64,000 nt of DNA from contig JAQOOI010000021.1 in the NCBI GenBank assembly GCA_028554645.1, positions 1,550,001-1,614,000 of the forward strand. Reading direction: 5' to 3'. Position numbers and translations under genes: made by a program. Origin of the DNA: Omphalotus guepiniiformis (Eukaryota > Basidiomycota > Agaricomycetes > Agaricales > Omphalotaceae). Below are positions 10,044 through 21,160 of this stretch, piece after piece; within the stretch, counting starts at the first letter, position 1; every line of letters starts with the position of its first letter. The notes under the pieces are model-generated. The model made no database searches, was not told where the DNA came from, and saw only the letters and a program-made list of their open reading frames with translations.

Positions 10044-11520
10044 TCAACTCGAGAGAATATACGACTGAACAAACCTGACGACAATAGGAAGGAAAAACTT
10101 GGCAGGACTGATGAACGGTGGTATGACCATTCCACCACCTAGGCCTCTTCGATGCCAAGAGTTGACTAGATACCTGATGAGCATGCAAAATAGACAAAGA
10201 ACAGCTGTTACACTCACTCATCGGCTGAGCTAAAACAAACATAACAAAGTAGACCCAGAGCCTCCCAATCCAACCCCCAACTCTCCTCCCACTAATCTTC
10301 CTCCACACCCTCTCCAAAACCAACAACGGACCTTGAATCAAGAAGAAAAGGGGAACAACTGGATCCAACCCTCTTCCCATTGTATACATCGCACATTCAT
10401 GATACAACCCCGAAGCAACAAACGTCCCAAATACCGCACCCCATTTCCCTGCAATACAATACCCTGGTATTCCACCATATACGACAAAAGTACGTTTAAG
10501 CAATTGATGCCAACGTTTAGACCAAAACTCGTGCATCGAACCTGCAGTCCATGGGTGATCCATTACTGGAGGCCACGAAGAAGGATTATCGTTGAACAAG
10601 TACACGGCTATGAATGTACATAGGTCGTATACCATTTGAAAACCGGCGAGTAAAGCGCTACCGGTTAACATATGGATTAAAGTCGATATAAAATATCGTT
10701 GGAATGGTGGTAAACTGGGATAAAACATCGTTCCTCCTAGTGGAGTACCGACACCAGGGAATAATTTGATGGTTGATTCGAGGAGATCGAGTAGTAGAAA
10801 GTTTTTGATAAAGGATATTAGGGTGGAAGTGATGAAGGGTGTACGTTCTAATGAACGTGTTGGGGGAGGTATGTGGGTTCCTTTACTAAATTCCCAACCT
10901 ATCCCGCGCATTGTGTGGGCTAGTTTGATCGCTTCGGAGAACCAAGGAGCAATGTATGATGGTGTTACAACACCGTTTGCATTTCCGTTTCCGTTTAAAG
11001 CATGACCATTAACGAAAGTTTTCTTCTTCGTCTCTTTACCCTTTCCTTTCAACACGTTTGGTTCGGATTCTCCGACTTTGAGCATTCCTCTAGGTGTCAA
11101 CCCATATTCTAGCGCTTTCGCAATTGCAACTCCTGCAAATAAACCTTTTTTTGCTGTTTTTAAAAATTATTAACTTCAGCAAGAGAAAGCACTTACTTTG
11201 GCCCCAATTATACACATTGAGTGATGGAATAGTCCAGTAATATCGATAGGCCATAGCAATCATAGCAATGATAACTGTGGGAAGCAATAAGAGTCGTATG
11301 AGGTATGTATTAGGCTTTCTAGCAAGATAAGCCAGAAAGACAAAAGGAAGATATGATATAAAAGCAAAAGGAACGATGCTTGGTGTGAGAGGCAAGCGAT
11401 TCTGTGGTTCTGGCACTATGAGGCGGAAGAATTGAAAAGTGCCAGCGATGAACCTTGGTTAAAATTTGAATGAGTCGAGTATGAGATAGTAGAGTGTACG
11501 CACTCTTCTTTGAATGACAT
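10044..11520 (-). CDS. Wax synthase-like MBOAT-family membrane acyltransferase
   Basis: A short first exon (11520-11504) encodes MSFKE; the next gives FIAGTFQFFRLIVPEPQNR and helices such as VPFAFISYLPFVFLAYLAR. After an intron near 11150-11200 the frame continues GLTPRGMLKVG with a lysine-rich loop. The wax-synthase domain follows: GWEFSKGTHIP, SLPPFQRYFISTLIH, HPWTAGSMHEFWSKRWHQLL and VASGLYHECAMYTMGRG. The HEFWSKRWHQ and SGLYHE histidines match the catalytic block of fungal wax-synthase-domain proteins, which acylate long-chain alcohols, sterols or terpenoids; some sit in secondary-metabolite clusters. A 3' intron joins QPMSE to YLVNSWHRRG, and the stop is at 10044-10046. At least eight membrane segments are predicted by eye. 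The substrate is unknown, and no biosynthetic cluster partners are nearby. Confidence 0.8.
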
Positions 11521-11785
11521 TTTCTAAAGCAAGTAGAGGAAAAGAAATGGAATTTGTGAGCCGCTTTTATGCGGCTGGACAAAGTGAGGTGAAGAGCGTC
11601 ATGGTCATGATGGTTTCGTAAGCTAAAATGACTGAGCGGCTTACAGTGTTTTGGAGCACTCGGACTCTGATAAGATTTGAATCCGCTGCCCAGCTGACTG
11701 GGAGGTTTACTCGCCAAGTGTCCGACGGAGTACATAAGCTTCAGAAACGTTTCTTGAACTTGAACTTGAACTTGCACGAGGCACA
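11521..11785. promoter_or_regulatory. Divergent promoter (wax synthase-like / AAGAB-like), with a CTTGAA repeat
   Basis: 265 bp lie between opposed start codons. A short (CTTGAA)3-CTTG microsatellite occupies 11753-11774, just 12 bp before the AAGAB-like ATG. No TATA box was seen. Confidence 0.5.
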
Positions 11786-12976
11786 ATGACTGAAACCCTT
11801 GACCTATCGCCTTCATGTCGAATTCTTACTGTCTCATCATCTAAAGACCGAGCAGTATCTTTCGTTCAACGTCTGTCTTTCCTAACCAAGGGAAATTACA
11901 AAAGCAACTGACTGAAGGAGTTGTAGAGATCCGGAGGTTGTGTGGGCAAGCTGACGAGTCACATGAAGAAACGGAATGGATTCCGTGGAGAATTACAAAC
12001 AAGTATTATTCTGCTAATGTGCACTTTGCTGCACGGACCGTGAAGGGGTTGGCGCCGTACGAGATCAAGAGTGTGCCTGCTGTGATATTTGTATGGGAGA
12101 AAGGAGAGGTGAGGATGAAAAGATTTGTTAAATTGTTTGAAACTCTGACGTTGTTGTGTATAGGCCTACAAACATCATATTGTACGACTGGCCCAAGACC
12201 TTGAAGGAACGGATGTGTCACTGGCAGTCAGAGTGCCTCGTGGTTCAACTGAATTAGAGGATTCAGAAGAAGAATCTGAAGAGTCTGGAGAGATTGATGA
12301 ATTTCTTTCATCGAATGGATTTGAATTTGTGGATGTGACTGAGAATGAAGAAGATGAGAGGTCTAATGGTATGTTTTCATTGTTGGTATTTGAATGATAA
12401 TGATAATGATCAAGTTATTGAACAGATATTCCCTCTCTTCCTCGAGTAGTGGATGCACTGAGCACGATTATGTGGCCTTCGATGAACAAGGGTGAAGACG
12501 AAGACGAAGATGAACTAGTGCATTGGTTGGAAGAAGACGAGAACGATCCTTGGATTTCATCTGGAAATCTAACCATGAAATTCTCGGACGGATTCGAAGA
12601 CGATTTCACTGATTTCGTTCAAGGAGAAGCTCAAGAAATAAAACATTTTGAAGAAACAGAGACAATAAACGACATGGACCATTTCCCAAATCAGGCTAAA
12701 TTCGGAGACAGTTTGTTTGATTCTTTCACTTATCATTCACTCGGAAGTCAGTCTGATTTAGGTGATGACGATGGTCTTCCGACAGAAGAGGAAATAAGAG
12801 AGAGTGCAGAGCGGATCTTCGGAGCGGATGAGGACGGAAGGTCCGAGCCATTTGATCTGTCAAATGTGTTGAGTGCATTGCAAGGGATGAAAGAGGAAAT
12901 TGCAGGCATGACAGATGAAGACGAGAGAAGGAGAGCAGCAGCCAAAGTAGCACTCGGTATCGTCTATGGAATATGA
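11786..12976 (+). CDS. AAGAB/p34-like adaptin-binding protein (Irc6 relative)
   Basis: Family members bind alpha and gamma adaptins and act as assembly chaperones for AP-1 and AP-2 clathrin adaptors; yeast Irc6 is a relative. Exon 1 reads MTETLDLSPSCRILTVSS; an intron at 11855-11904 leads to QLTEGVVEIRRLCG. The core motif WRITNKYYSANVHFAAR, then IKSVPAVIFVWEKGE, matches the central block of p34, and SNGFEFVDV plus RVVDALSTIMWPSM match its next block. The C-terminal third is acidic and ends in the helix MTDEDERRRAAAKVALG, like the AAGAB C-terminal helix. Introns at 12109-12163 and about 12368-12425 are GT-AG. The start was set at the ATG that keeps exon 1 in phase. The N-terminal GTPase-like fold is only weakly visible. 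Confidence 0.72.
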
Positions 12977-14071
12977 CTTGTATTTCTAATCTAGACCGAG
13001 GCATAATATGGGACTGACAGCAGTCATCTTGAACATGTCCTAGAGAATTAGTGGTATACAACAATCTGGTTACCCTTCACGCTATTATGTCGCACAAGAA
13101 CTTACAATCTCCTCCTGACCCGAACAGGAGCCAATGTAGTCCGAGTCCTTGGCCTTTTCTCCATCAAGAAATCCCTCAAGTCCCTACGCGAGTCGCCAAT
13201 GGGCCACGGGGACTAATACATAAATAGCTATATAGCATTTGGGGATGCCTTTGGTCGTGCTTCGGGTGACCAAACCATCACCCAACCCTTGCGCCCCTTT
13301 GCGCCCCTGGATCTCCACAATAAATCGGTGAAGGCTCGACATGATTACGCCACGCTTCAAGCCATTTTATTCGGCACAGAATCCAGATTGATTTAGTAGA
13401 GACTACATCGATTACTCACTTAATGAAACAGAGCAATTTGATCTTGGCAGCAAATTCATTAACATGAACAATTCAAGATGTCGTTCGGCAGTACATGCTT
13501 TGACCACGTATCACTCTGCGTCCTTCGATCTCGTGTATACATTGAACCAATGAACCAGCATATGCGTTTGCACTGCGTGCCGTATATAATACATATAATA
13601 CGTTCGGGAACGTTCGCAGATGAAAAAAAGAAAAGCTAGCACTACTGACAGAGAGAAAGAGTGCATACGTACAGAAAGAAACATCACAAGTATGATCAAG
13701 AAAGCCTACACGACGAGTGCCAAAGAATGATGAGGGGGCGTGAACGTAAAAAATTACATCGGTTATTCGTGATAGTCGAGCGAGGGTAGCTGGCAGTAGT
13801 ACTAGCAGAGATAGAAACACAGAGCGCGGTAAGAGGTAATACAAGATTCTGTAATCACTTTTGATCATTCGACGAGTAAGCAAGAGGGTGGAAACACAAG
13901 AACCATCGGGAGGAATTTGAAAACATGACATCAAAAAAGAAAAAAGAAAAAAAAAAAAAGAAAAGCATATCATCAAAACACTGAATACACCCTCACACCC
14001 CAGACAGCGTCCGTCCCGAACTTTTACCTATATTAAAAATGTGTACACCATTAAGCGTACAACCGCACCCA
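12977..14071. other. Convergent 3' intergenic region between AAGAB-like and MADS genes
   Basis: About 1.1 kb without a supported gene. It holds an A-rich purine tract at 13935-13965 and a C-rich segment around 13260-13320 (repeated TTGCGCCCCT units). The longest open frame here (minus strand, 13473-13976) is rich in F, L and S without domain pattern and is probably chance or 3' UTR. Confidence 0.5.
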
Positions 14072-15367
14072 TTATCTCCGTGTATAATGTCCACCCTGAC
14101 CCGTGACTTGTTGAGGTGGTTGCTGCTGAGCAGTACCCCAGTGCCCATGCTGAGCAGCAGCAGCAGCGAGACCACCCAGCTGCTGACCACCAGGTCCAGT
14201 AGCTTGACTACCAGGCCCATAAGAATAACTGTTGGGAGGCATCATGTGGGCTGGCGCATTACCGTACATCGACCCGTCCCCACCTTGCTGATGGGAAGGG
14301 TGTTGTTGTGCAGGATGATGGGAATGAGGATGCGCATGAGCGTACGATGGCGAGTATTGTGCCGGTGAAGTACCGGGGACAGCTGCATGTCCTTGCTGAG
14401 GCGATGTTGGTGAGGCACCCATTGACAGTTGCGGTTGGGGTGGACCCGAAGAAGGATGTGCAGAAGCGGGTGTCGACTGAGCAGTGTTTGAACCAGGTGG
14501 GATAGACAGCGGTGGAGGCGGGATGGTGCTATTGGGTGAGTGAGGAGAGGTGGGACCTGCGCCACGAGGATTGGATTGTGCTGAAGATGGTGGGCCAGCG
14601 TTCGACGAAGCACGTCGACGACGTTTGTCACCAGCACTCGCTCGGCCACCGCGAACAGCTTCGTCATCGTCACCTCCATCGTCGTCTTCTTTGACACCAG
14701 GCGCACCAGCCCCGATGGACAAACCACCTGGCATGTTATTCGCTGGTGGGCCAGACGGTGGACCTATGTTGCTGGATCGACCGAGAGGAGCACCAACAGG
14801 CATGGAAGAGGGCAAAGAACCATGGGGAGCATTGAGACAAGCTTGAATGAGATTTTTGCCTTCGGGTTGGGTGACGAGAGGCTGAAGTTTAGCGGTAGTA
14901 AAGGTGTAGACAAGGCCAGTCTCAGATACAACAAGTAGAAGTACTTGAGTACCAGTAAGAGTGGAGAGTTCGTAGGCCTTTTGACAAAAAAAAGTCAGAC
15001 AGAAGATGAAGATAAAAGAGGAATAAAAATTGCCTTTTTCATTATGCCTGAAAACGGAATGTGAGAAGGGGAGAACTTGGGAGAACCATTAGGAGTGAAT
15101 TGTGGACATGCCAGCTTTCCTTTTGGAGAAGGTTATGTGACGTCTCGACTTGTCTTGGATGAACTCGATCTTGATCTTCCGTCTTCCAGCCTTCTTGTCC
15201 GTCTTTGGTTTGTCGTCGTCGTCGTCGTCCTCAGCGCCACTGTCGACTGCATCACGGTCATTAATGAACGCGTCATCGCCTACACCTGGCTGGCCAGGCT
15301 GAGGATGCTGAGGGTCTGCTGGGCCTGGATTTCCTGCCGACATGTCCATTCTCTGACGCTTTTGCAT
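14072..15367 (-). CDS. MCM1: SRF/MCM1-type MADS-box transcription factor
   Basis: Encodes a sequence-specific DNA-binding factor of the type I (SRF/Mcm1) MADS family, which regulates cell-cycle and mating genes with partner factors. After an acidic N-terminus (GAEDDDDDD), the MADS box reads GRRKIKIEFIQDKSRRHITF, SKRKAG, then IMKK, then AYELSTLTGTQVLLLVVSE, followed by TGLVYTFTTAKLQPLVTQ and NLIQACLNAP, the SAM extension of Mcm1. The rest is Gln/Pro/Gly/His-rich, typical of an activation region, and ends GGHYTRR. Conservation demands a 14-nt exon (15034-15047) between introns 15048-15111 and 14978-15033, both with GC rather than GT donors. Start taken at ATG 15367; an in-frame ATG at 15346 is possible. 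A long gene-poor region lies upstream. Confidence 0.9.
15034..15047 (-). other. MCM1: 14-nt microexon inside the MADS box, flanked by GC-AG introns
   Basis: The bases encode the end of G plus I-M-K-K of the invariant MADS motif. Reading through either flank breaks the domain. The upstream intron starts GCATGT and ends TTTTCAG; the downstream one starts GCAATT and ends CAAAAG. No GT donor near either boundary restores the conserved frame. Confidence 0.72.
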
Positions 15368-18300
15368 AGAAAGTTGGGTGGTAGTTGAATAGCTATCGAG
15401 CAAGAGAAAGGGAGCACTGAGCAGATAGAAACTAGATAAAAAGGAGAATAAGAAAGAGACGCGAAAGGGGGGAAGGGACAAAAGGAATTACTGAAGACGG
15501 GAGGAACAGCGATGGCTGCTTGGAGTAGTACAGGATGGCCGAAAAGGGAATGGGTGGGAGGGCGAAAAGGGAAAGTTGATCACAACCCTTTTCAACCTCA
15601 TCTCTGCTGACAAAGCAAACATTGCCACACAAACGCCACATCTTATCGGCCCCTCACAGCCTTACTTTCCAAATATAGAAGTCTCCTCGACGCCGTGGGA
15701 GGATGCGGGGGCAGAGAGGGTCGAATTATTACCTTTTTCGGAACTTGTACGAAAGCGTTTCCATGCAACACGACGCCACGTTCCTATCAATTTCTCTGTT
15801 CTTCAGCAGTTATATGCCCTTGAATGTATTCCTTGAATCTTCTTGAATCTTCTCTTCACATGCAGCCGTATAGTATCTAGTAGGTTCTTCGAATCTCCGT
15901 GCCTCACGCATCACAACTGCGTTTGGACTTGTGCTTTTGTCAGCTGATGTGCAGATCAGAGATCGAGGGAACATCAGAATAAATTCGTCTGAACCGCAGC
16001 TTCGTTCGAAAACAAAGAAAAAAGAAATTAAGCAAGGGGGAACAATGTGCAAAATGAAGCCGTTGTAGCCGTTGTCACCAAGTTGGGTCAGGAAACATTA
16101 CTAACAGAACATCCGCATTTGTCCGCATGATAAATTTACTGCCACGGAACCAGTCGACATCTCTTCAATCAGAATACACCATCTCCACATCTCCCAGGAC
16201 ACGGTCACGGTCCACGCGTCGCGCTCGGATCATCTCCTCAAAGAGTTTCATCATTCAGAGCGCCCCGACTCTGAGAGTCCGAGCAGACGTTGTCGCCAGA
16301 CATTCTCCTCAGAAGGACAAGCAATAAGAAACCGCCGAGCCAAGTTACCTGATTCACAACCGATGTATACGGCTCGGTCCATTTTCACCGAGACGAGACC
16401 CCGTTTTCGGTGAAACACTATGCCAGTGTATTTAGTAGTTGTGGCCTGCCTCCCGAGCGCCCGCAGCCAAGAGGTTGGAGAGATCTATGCAAAAGCAGCT
16501 AATAACATCCCATCTAGGCGACAGACAACTCTATAAGCACGAAGCACTGCGACGGCCTTCTCGGCAACCATCACTCGTATGTACATACATACATCGAGGC
16601 CCGATCTTTCAATGAATGTCGAAAAAGTCCAAGGATAACCGCCTCGTGTACTTTCGTGAACCGGCCGGCCACCCTTCCAGCTGAATAGGTAAAAGATCTG
16701 CCACGCTTGGAAGCCTGGCCTGTACATGCATCTCCTTCACACCTTCATGCTCAGAACACTTGTTACAGGGAAAAGTCCGGAACGGGTAAATGCGCCGGAT
16801 GACTACACACCCACAGGTTGATATCAGCCCCCCGTCTGCTGATTTGGACCCGGGCTATGCAGCCGTAAACTTCTTGACGCCTTAACGTTAGCAAGGGAGG
16901 GGATTTAGCACAGCGATACCCGTGGTGACGCTTTCAGCTCCGATAGTTGGAGTATGCAGGAGGGGCTCAGATATTTACCAGCGGATTCAGCGGATTTCTC
17001 AGCCGCCTTTTTCTGCGGAAGCGAATCGGAAAAGTGGCGACGACTCACAAAAACGCTAGAACTTCACAGGGGCGCCCTGCTGATGTGCTTGGTGAAGACA
17101 GTCGGTGTAGAGGTGATCATAGATAACCGCACATAGTATGAAACCCCTGGCCTAAGAACGAGTCGGAGCATATGTATCCAAAAGATGCAAGGATTCGCTC
17201 CTCGGAAGGCCGGTCTGCAGGCAGCCTCCTAATTGCATGGTTCTTCGATTCTGAAAATGATACAGATACGATCTCTTTCACCAGACTCATCAACAAATGA
17301 CTTTTGCGTTAAAGGGCCTCGAAGACCGATTGCATTTACTGCCTGCTCCTGAAAAATCGCTCATCTGACCCAGACGTCAAACTAACGATTTGTATTTTCA
17401 CGGGACAATAGAATGATTCTCACCAACAAAGTCCAAAGCCATTACAGCTTCCGTGCGTTGACATGTCCATGTCATTGGACAGTTGGGCGAAATTCTATAT
17501 CTGAAAAGAGTTAGCGAAGCAGATCACTGGTCTATAAACGCGCATTCGAGCGAAAGAAGTGGCATCTGTCAAAGGGATGTCGTTAGACAAGCCCTGCTAG
17601 GATTGCAAAACAGCCAGAACGGAAGTCGAGTATAGACCGACGGCATGATAACAAACAAGCAAGGGACAGGGAATCTCTTCATCGATTTCGATTTCCTTTG
17701 TGACAGTATCCGATTGTATCACTGAAATACCCGCATCCGAGTCCAAGAACCTGGCGCAAGACGGAGACCGAGACGACCTTGAGGTTTCTACGCTCAAGCG
17801 GTCGTCGGATTCGTCGAGAGCTTTATGGAGACTTTTTAATGAATCCCTCAGGGTCTGTGAGGGTCGGTTTCACAGCCGACACATTGAGCTCATTACTACT
17901 TTCGTAACCCAGAGCATTGTACGTCCATTCAGAACCATCGTGGCTGCTACCGGCAGCCAACGAAGCATTCATCGTCGCGCTTCACCTTCTCTCAAGGCGT
18001 TCGAGCTGCCCACTAACCACCGCAACAGAACGCACATGTTCGAAAGCAGTAATTAACCGTTCGACATATGCGCATCGCGTTCTATGGCCTATAAATATAT
18101 GGGGAAAGCGAGAACGACTGAGCCTTGAAAGGACTTGAATGTGAATCGGTACGTACGGTAACAGGTTGCGGCCATTATGATCGGTCATTCAACGCAGAAT
18201 GCTAGAATGACATATCCTACTGCTTCGAACAACGAGTTAAAAAATGAGTCCATTGGAGGGATGCCCTTACGTAGCACTAGACTATTCGGTGGCTTCCGAA

Positions 18301-18388
18301 TTCGCGTGAAAGGAGGTGAAAGGCTGTGAATGGTATTCAGGGCTATAGAACTCTTGTACCATAATGGGGAAACGACAAATTACAACAC
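15368..18388. other. Gene-poor 3-kb region upstream of the MADS gene
   Basis: No exon with family similarity was recognised over three kilobases, in contrast to the compact rest of the window. Open frames are short and of mixed composition. A 9-bp inverted repeat (TTTCACCGA at 16383-16391, TCGGTGAAA at 16407-16415) and one ATG-started 49-residue frame (17823-17972, minus) stand out. The stretch may be the long 5' leader and regulatory region of the MADS gene, or hold non-coding transcripts; nothing decides between these. Confidence 0.5.
17823..17972 (-). CDS. Possible small ORF, 49 residues, unknown
   Basis: An ATG-started frame beginning MNASLAAGSSHDGSEW and ending DPEGFIKKSP. Amino-acid composition is protein-like, but there is no signal peptide, no membrane segment and no recognised family. 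Chance or an exon of a larger undetected gene is equally possible. Confidence 0.2.
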   Translation of the reverse strand: MNASLAAGSSHDGSEWTYNALGYESSNELNVSAVKPTLTDPEGFIKKSP

Positions 18389-18816
18389 TCAAAGTAGCTC
18401 AAAGTCCGAGTCATGCGCTCGGTTCTGTCGAATTGCTGCGCCACCCAGATCCGAAGCGTAGATATCTGGAAAACTCAGTCAGTGTTAGGTCTCGAGATTA
18501 AGGTGCTAGATACTCACCCGCTTCGATGATACTTCAAGAGACGAGAACTGCATGAGAACATAAAAGAAACTCTATACTGAAACCGAAGGCAACGCCGCAG
18601 CTTCAATTGGATTTGTGTATCTACCACGAAGCCGTCGGAAAATGTTGACATCGTTTTATAGCCAAGGCCTGCTACTGCCTTCAAACAGGGTTGTAGCAGA
18701 CTGTAGCGTCTTATCTCAGGGCCTGAGAAGCTCGGTGTCGGAGCCGCCTGAACTTTCTCGAAGTACATAGGCACTTGACATGTATCATGGCTGTGCGGTA
18801 TGACAACCTTTTCCAT
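18389..18816 (-). CDS. Small two-exon gene, unknown function (about 126 residues)
   Basis: Exon 1 (18816-18518) starts MEKVVIPHSHDTCQVPMYF and ends RLLKYHRSG. A 44-nt intron (18474-18517) with a strong GTGAGT donor joins it in phase to exon 2, which reads PDIYASDLGGAAIRQNRAH and ends DSDFELL at a TGA (18389-18391). Both exons stay open across the junction and the C-terminal exon has a protein-like composition, which is why I call a gene. No domain, signal peptide or membrane segment was recognised. An internal ATG (MSTFSDGF) could be the real start. It lies 214 bp from the stop of RPN14, on the same strand. Confidence 0.35.
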
Positions 18817-19030
18817 TTTGATAGAGGCCGCCCTCCGCCGGGAGGTTTGTAGGCCTATTGAAGAAAGTACATTATATGCATGCGTCTCAAACGACAGAGG
18901 TACAGCATTAATGAAGCAACTGGAATACAAAAGACTAGAAGCATTGAGTGCTGGCACTTGGCGAAGATATGCATATAACTTACAGCTCTTGTTCTCTCCA
19001 GTTCATCAGACGGGGAGACAGGTGCATAGG

Positions 19031-20584
19031 TCATAATATATATCTCCTCACAACACCATCGTCAGCAGCCGTCCATACTTCAGCCCTATTCGAGCCATTT
19101 GCACGGGAAACAGAAACGAACCGAACCGCATCGACGTCGCCACCTGCCAACTCTGCATATACAGAAATTTTTTCTGTCGTTGCCTCTGTCGGAGAAGACG
19201 GGATGTTCAAGCATGCGATCCAAGGAAGTCCGTCTCCTGTCGCGATTACAAGACCAAGCTTCTTCACCGTTTCCGATTCTGAGGGTAAGATCAGGAAGGC
19301 CATGTCTTCGATACTTGCGTCGCTCCGTTTGAAACAGGCTATGGTCGAACAGGAGGCATCGTATACGGTGATAATTCCCTTTGCAGTACCTGTAGCAAAG
19401 TATGTCGGCTCCCCAGTATCGGAGTCCACAGCAAGGGCTGTAAGTGTTCCCGAGGGGGATCGATCAGAACGGAAAGAACGTACGAGTTCTTGATTTTCGC
19501 TGAGATCGAAAAGCTCAAAGGACCCATCCTGAAGGGCAGCGTACAGTACACCGTCACCTGATGCAGCGCTGTCAGCCGTACTAGGTGGAGATTTGAGCTT
19601 TAATGCGATCTGATTTACTCCAACTGCGACTCCGGAGGCCGTATGAATAAGGGCATCCTCTTCACCTCGGCTGACGTTCCAAGTACGGATCGTGCCGTCA
19701 GCACTAGCAGACAGAATGCTACGGCCACGACCAATGATTGCAGTTGAGGTGACTGTACGAGAGTGGCCTATCAGAGTACGCACGGAGGGTACACGTGGGC
19801 TTGTTGGGGCTGGGACTGTTGTAAGAGGCAAGGAAGCAGCAGATATTGGGTCTGCAGGGTAAATTTGGAGAGCAAAGTCTGCACTAGAAGAGAGAAGAAC
19901 GCGGCTGGATGGGAAGAAGCGCAAGGAGGTCACAGTGCTTTTGTGTGCTCTTAGGGGAGCAGTGGTGCCGCTTGCCATCGAGGAAGCTGAGACGAGGGCT
20001 TGTCGCCGAGCGACATATGTTGACTGCGGAGGAGCGTACATATCTGGTGTCAGATACTTCGTGTCCAGCGCATTCTTGCTTGGTAGCGGGATGATGGGGT
20101 AAAGAAAGATGGATCCATCGAGAAACCCAGTCGCAAATTGCGACTTGTCAGGTGCAACTGCGAATGCAGTTATTCTGTGCGGTTTCTGCGGATTTGCACG
20201 TTCAGGATCAGCATAGACATGCACTGGGACCAGGATCTTGGTCGGAGGTATATGCATAGAGCGTGAGGACACATTGTAGACATTGCTGAATCTGACGGCT
20301 TTATCGTCGTGTTCTGTTTCTGACATCCGCACATCCCCTTCTCTAGTCTCCAGATTAACCTTTTCTCTGTCCACTTCATCTAATACCACTCGTAATTTGG
20401 CGTGTAACGATTCAGAGGTAGTTTCCCGATCTGATGATGAGTGATCATAGCACGATATCCAGATATCCTCGAAAGGAATTACACCACTGTATACTTCATT
20501 AATTACAGCAGGGAACGTAGCTTGTACTGCGACTATAGGCAGAGTCTGTACAGTTGCTGGGCTAGTAGAATCTGAAGTCGACAT
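19031..20584 (-). CDS. RPN14: Rpn14/PAAF1-like WD40 proteasome assembly factor
   Basis: One 517-codon frame without introns. The WD40 propeller occupies about residues 130-510, with clear repeats: ITAFAVAPDKSQFATGFLDG, STVTSLRFFPSSRVLLSSSA, GHSRTVTSTAIIGRGRSILS followed by ASADGTIRTWNV, and a last blade with VWTAADDGVVRRYIL. The 'GHSR-V-STAIIGRGR' block with the following 'DGTIR-WN' is the most recognisable signature of PAAF1 (mammals) and Rpn14 (yeast), assembly chaperones that hold proteasomal ATPase Rpt6 during formation of the 19S base. The N-terminal 120 residues form a poorly conserved beta/loop region, also as in PAAF1. Another base component, RPT5, lies 18 kb away. A 10-bp-arm palindrome sits 230 bp upstream of its start. 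Confidence 0.82.
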   Translation of the reverse strand: MSTSDSTSPATVQTLPIVAVQATFPAVINEVYSGVIPFEDIWISCYDHSSSDRETTSESLHAKLRVVLDEVDREKVNLETREGDVRMSETEHDDKAVRFSNVYNVSSRSMHIPPTKILVPVHVYADPERANPQKPHRITAFAVAPDKSQFATGFLDGSIFLYPIIPLPSKNALDTKYLTPDMYAPPQSTYVARRQALVSASSMASGTTAPLRAHKSTVTSLRFFPSSRVLLSSSADFALQIYPADPISAASLPLTTVPAPTSPRVPSVRTLIGHSRTVTSTAIIGRGRSILSASADGTIRTWNVSRGEEDALIHTASGVAVGVNQIALKLKSPPSTADSAASGDGVLYAALQDGSFELFDLSENQELVRSFRSDRSPSGTLTALAVDSDTGEPTYFATGTAKGIITVYDASCSTIACFKRSDASIEDMAFLILPSESETVKKLGLVIATGDGLPWIACLNIPSSPTEATTEKISVYAELAGGDVDAVRFVSVSRANGSNRAEVWTAADDGVVRRYIL

Positions 20585-21160
20585 CGGTAGTCAGAGCAAA
20601 GCTGAATATGCTCTTCGACGCGTCATCCCGGACACCTCATTTCCTCTTACATCTAACAGATACTGTGATAAACATTTCCAAGCAATCATAACGATTTCCA
20701 TAAACCATAACCAAAATACATAGATGCGTAGCAAGCAAGTGTGCACGTAGGACAAAGAATGTCTCCCCACTAACGATACAAGGAGAAATGACAGTCCACG
20801 CAATAATATATCGCTCGAGTTGACAGAATCAACTCGAGTGGCGCTCTTAGCGCTCTTTATGATCTTTTGGACAATATACCTCCATTTTGATGTTTTTAAA
20901 TATAATACAGCGAATGCATGTCTTCTTCACTCAGTGCAGGGCACATTGCGCACTCGCGGCGCAAGGGCACGGCGCTTTCCTCTGGATGGTTCGAACATTG
21001 CCGCAGCTTGTCGTGCTCTTGAGTCTTGTACGTCTTCACGAGTGACAAAGTAACAAGGTGGCCAAGTTCGTCTGCTACAGCTGCAGAATTGTTGTGCTGC
21101 GAAACGTCCATTTATCGCTGCAAGTTGCTATTCGATCAACAGGCGATCCATAGACAAGGC
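20585..21160. other. Intergenic between RPN14 and ZFC3H1-like gene
   Basis: 576 bases without a supported gene; it should hold the RPN14 promoter and the 3' UTR of the upstream gene. The only marked structure is the palindrome at 20814-20838. Confidence 0.5.
20814..20838. repeat. Perfect inverted repeat, 10-bp arms, 5-nt loop
   Basis: Arms CTCGAGTTGA and TCAACTCGAG surround CAGAA, 230 bp before the RPN14 ATG. It could bind a dimeric regulator or form a hairpin in a transcript; neither is shown. Confidence 0.7.

Noticed and set aside
13473..13976. 167-codon minus-strand open frame
   Set aside because: Low-complexity F/L/S composition from an A-rich tract, no domain, and no clear start; more likely 3' UTR of the MADS gene or chance.
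15576..15836. 86-codon frame upstream of the MADS gene
   Set aside because: No ATG start, no family pattern; possibly an overlapping 5' UTR.
20986..20998. T-loop-like GGTTCGAAC as a tRNA gene
   Set aside because: No A-box, acceptor stem or anticodon arm around it.
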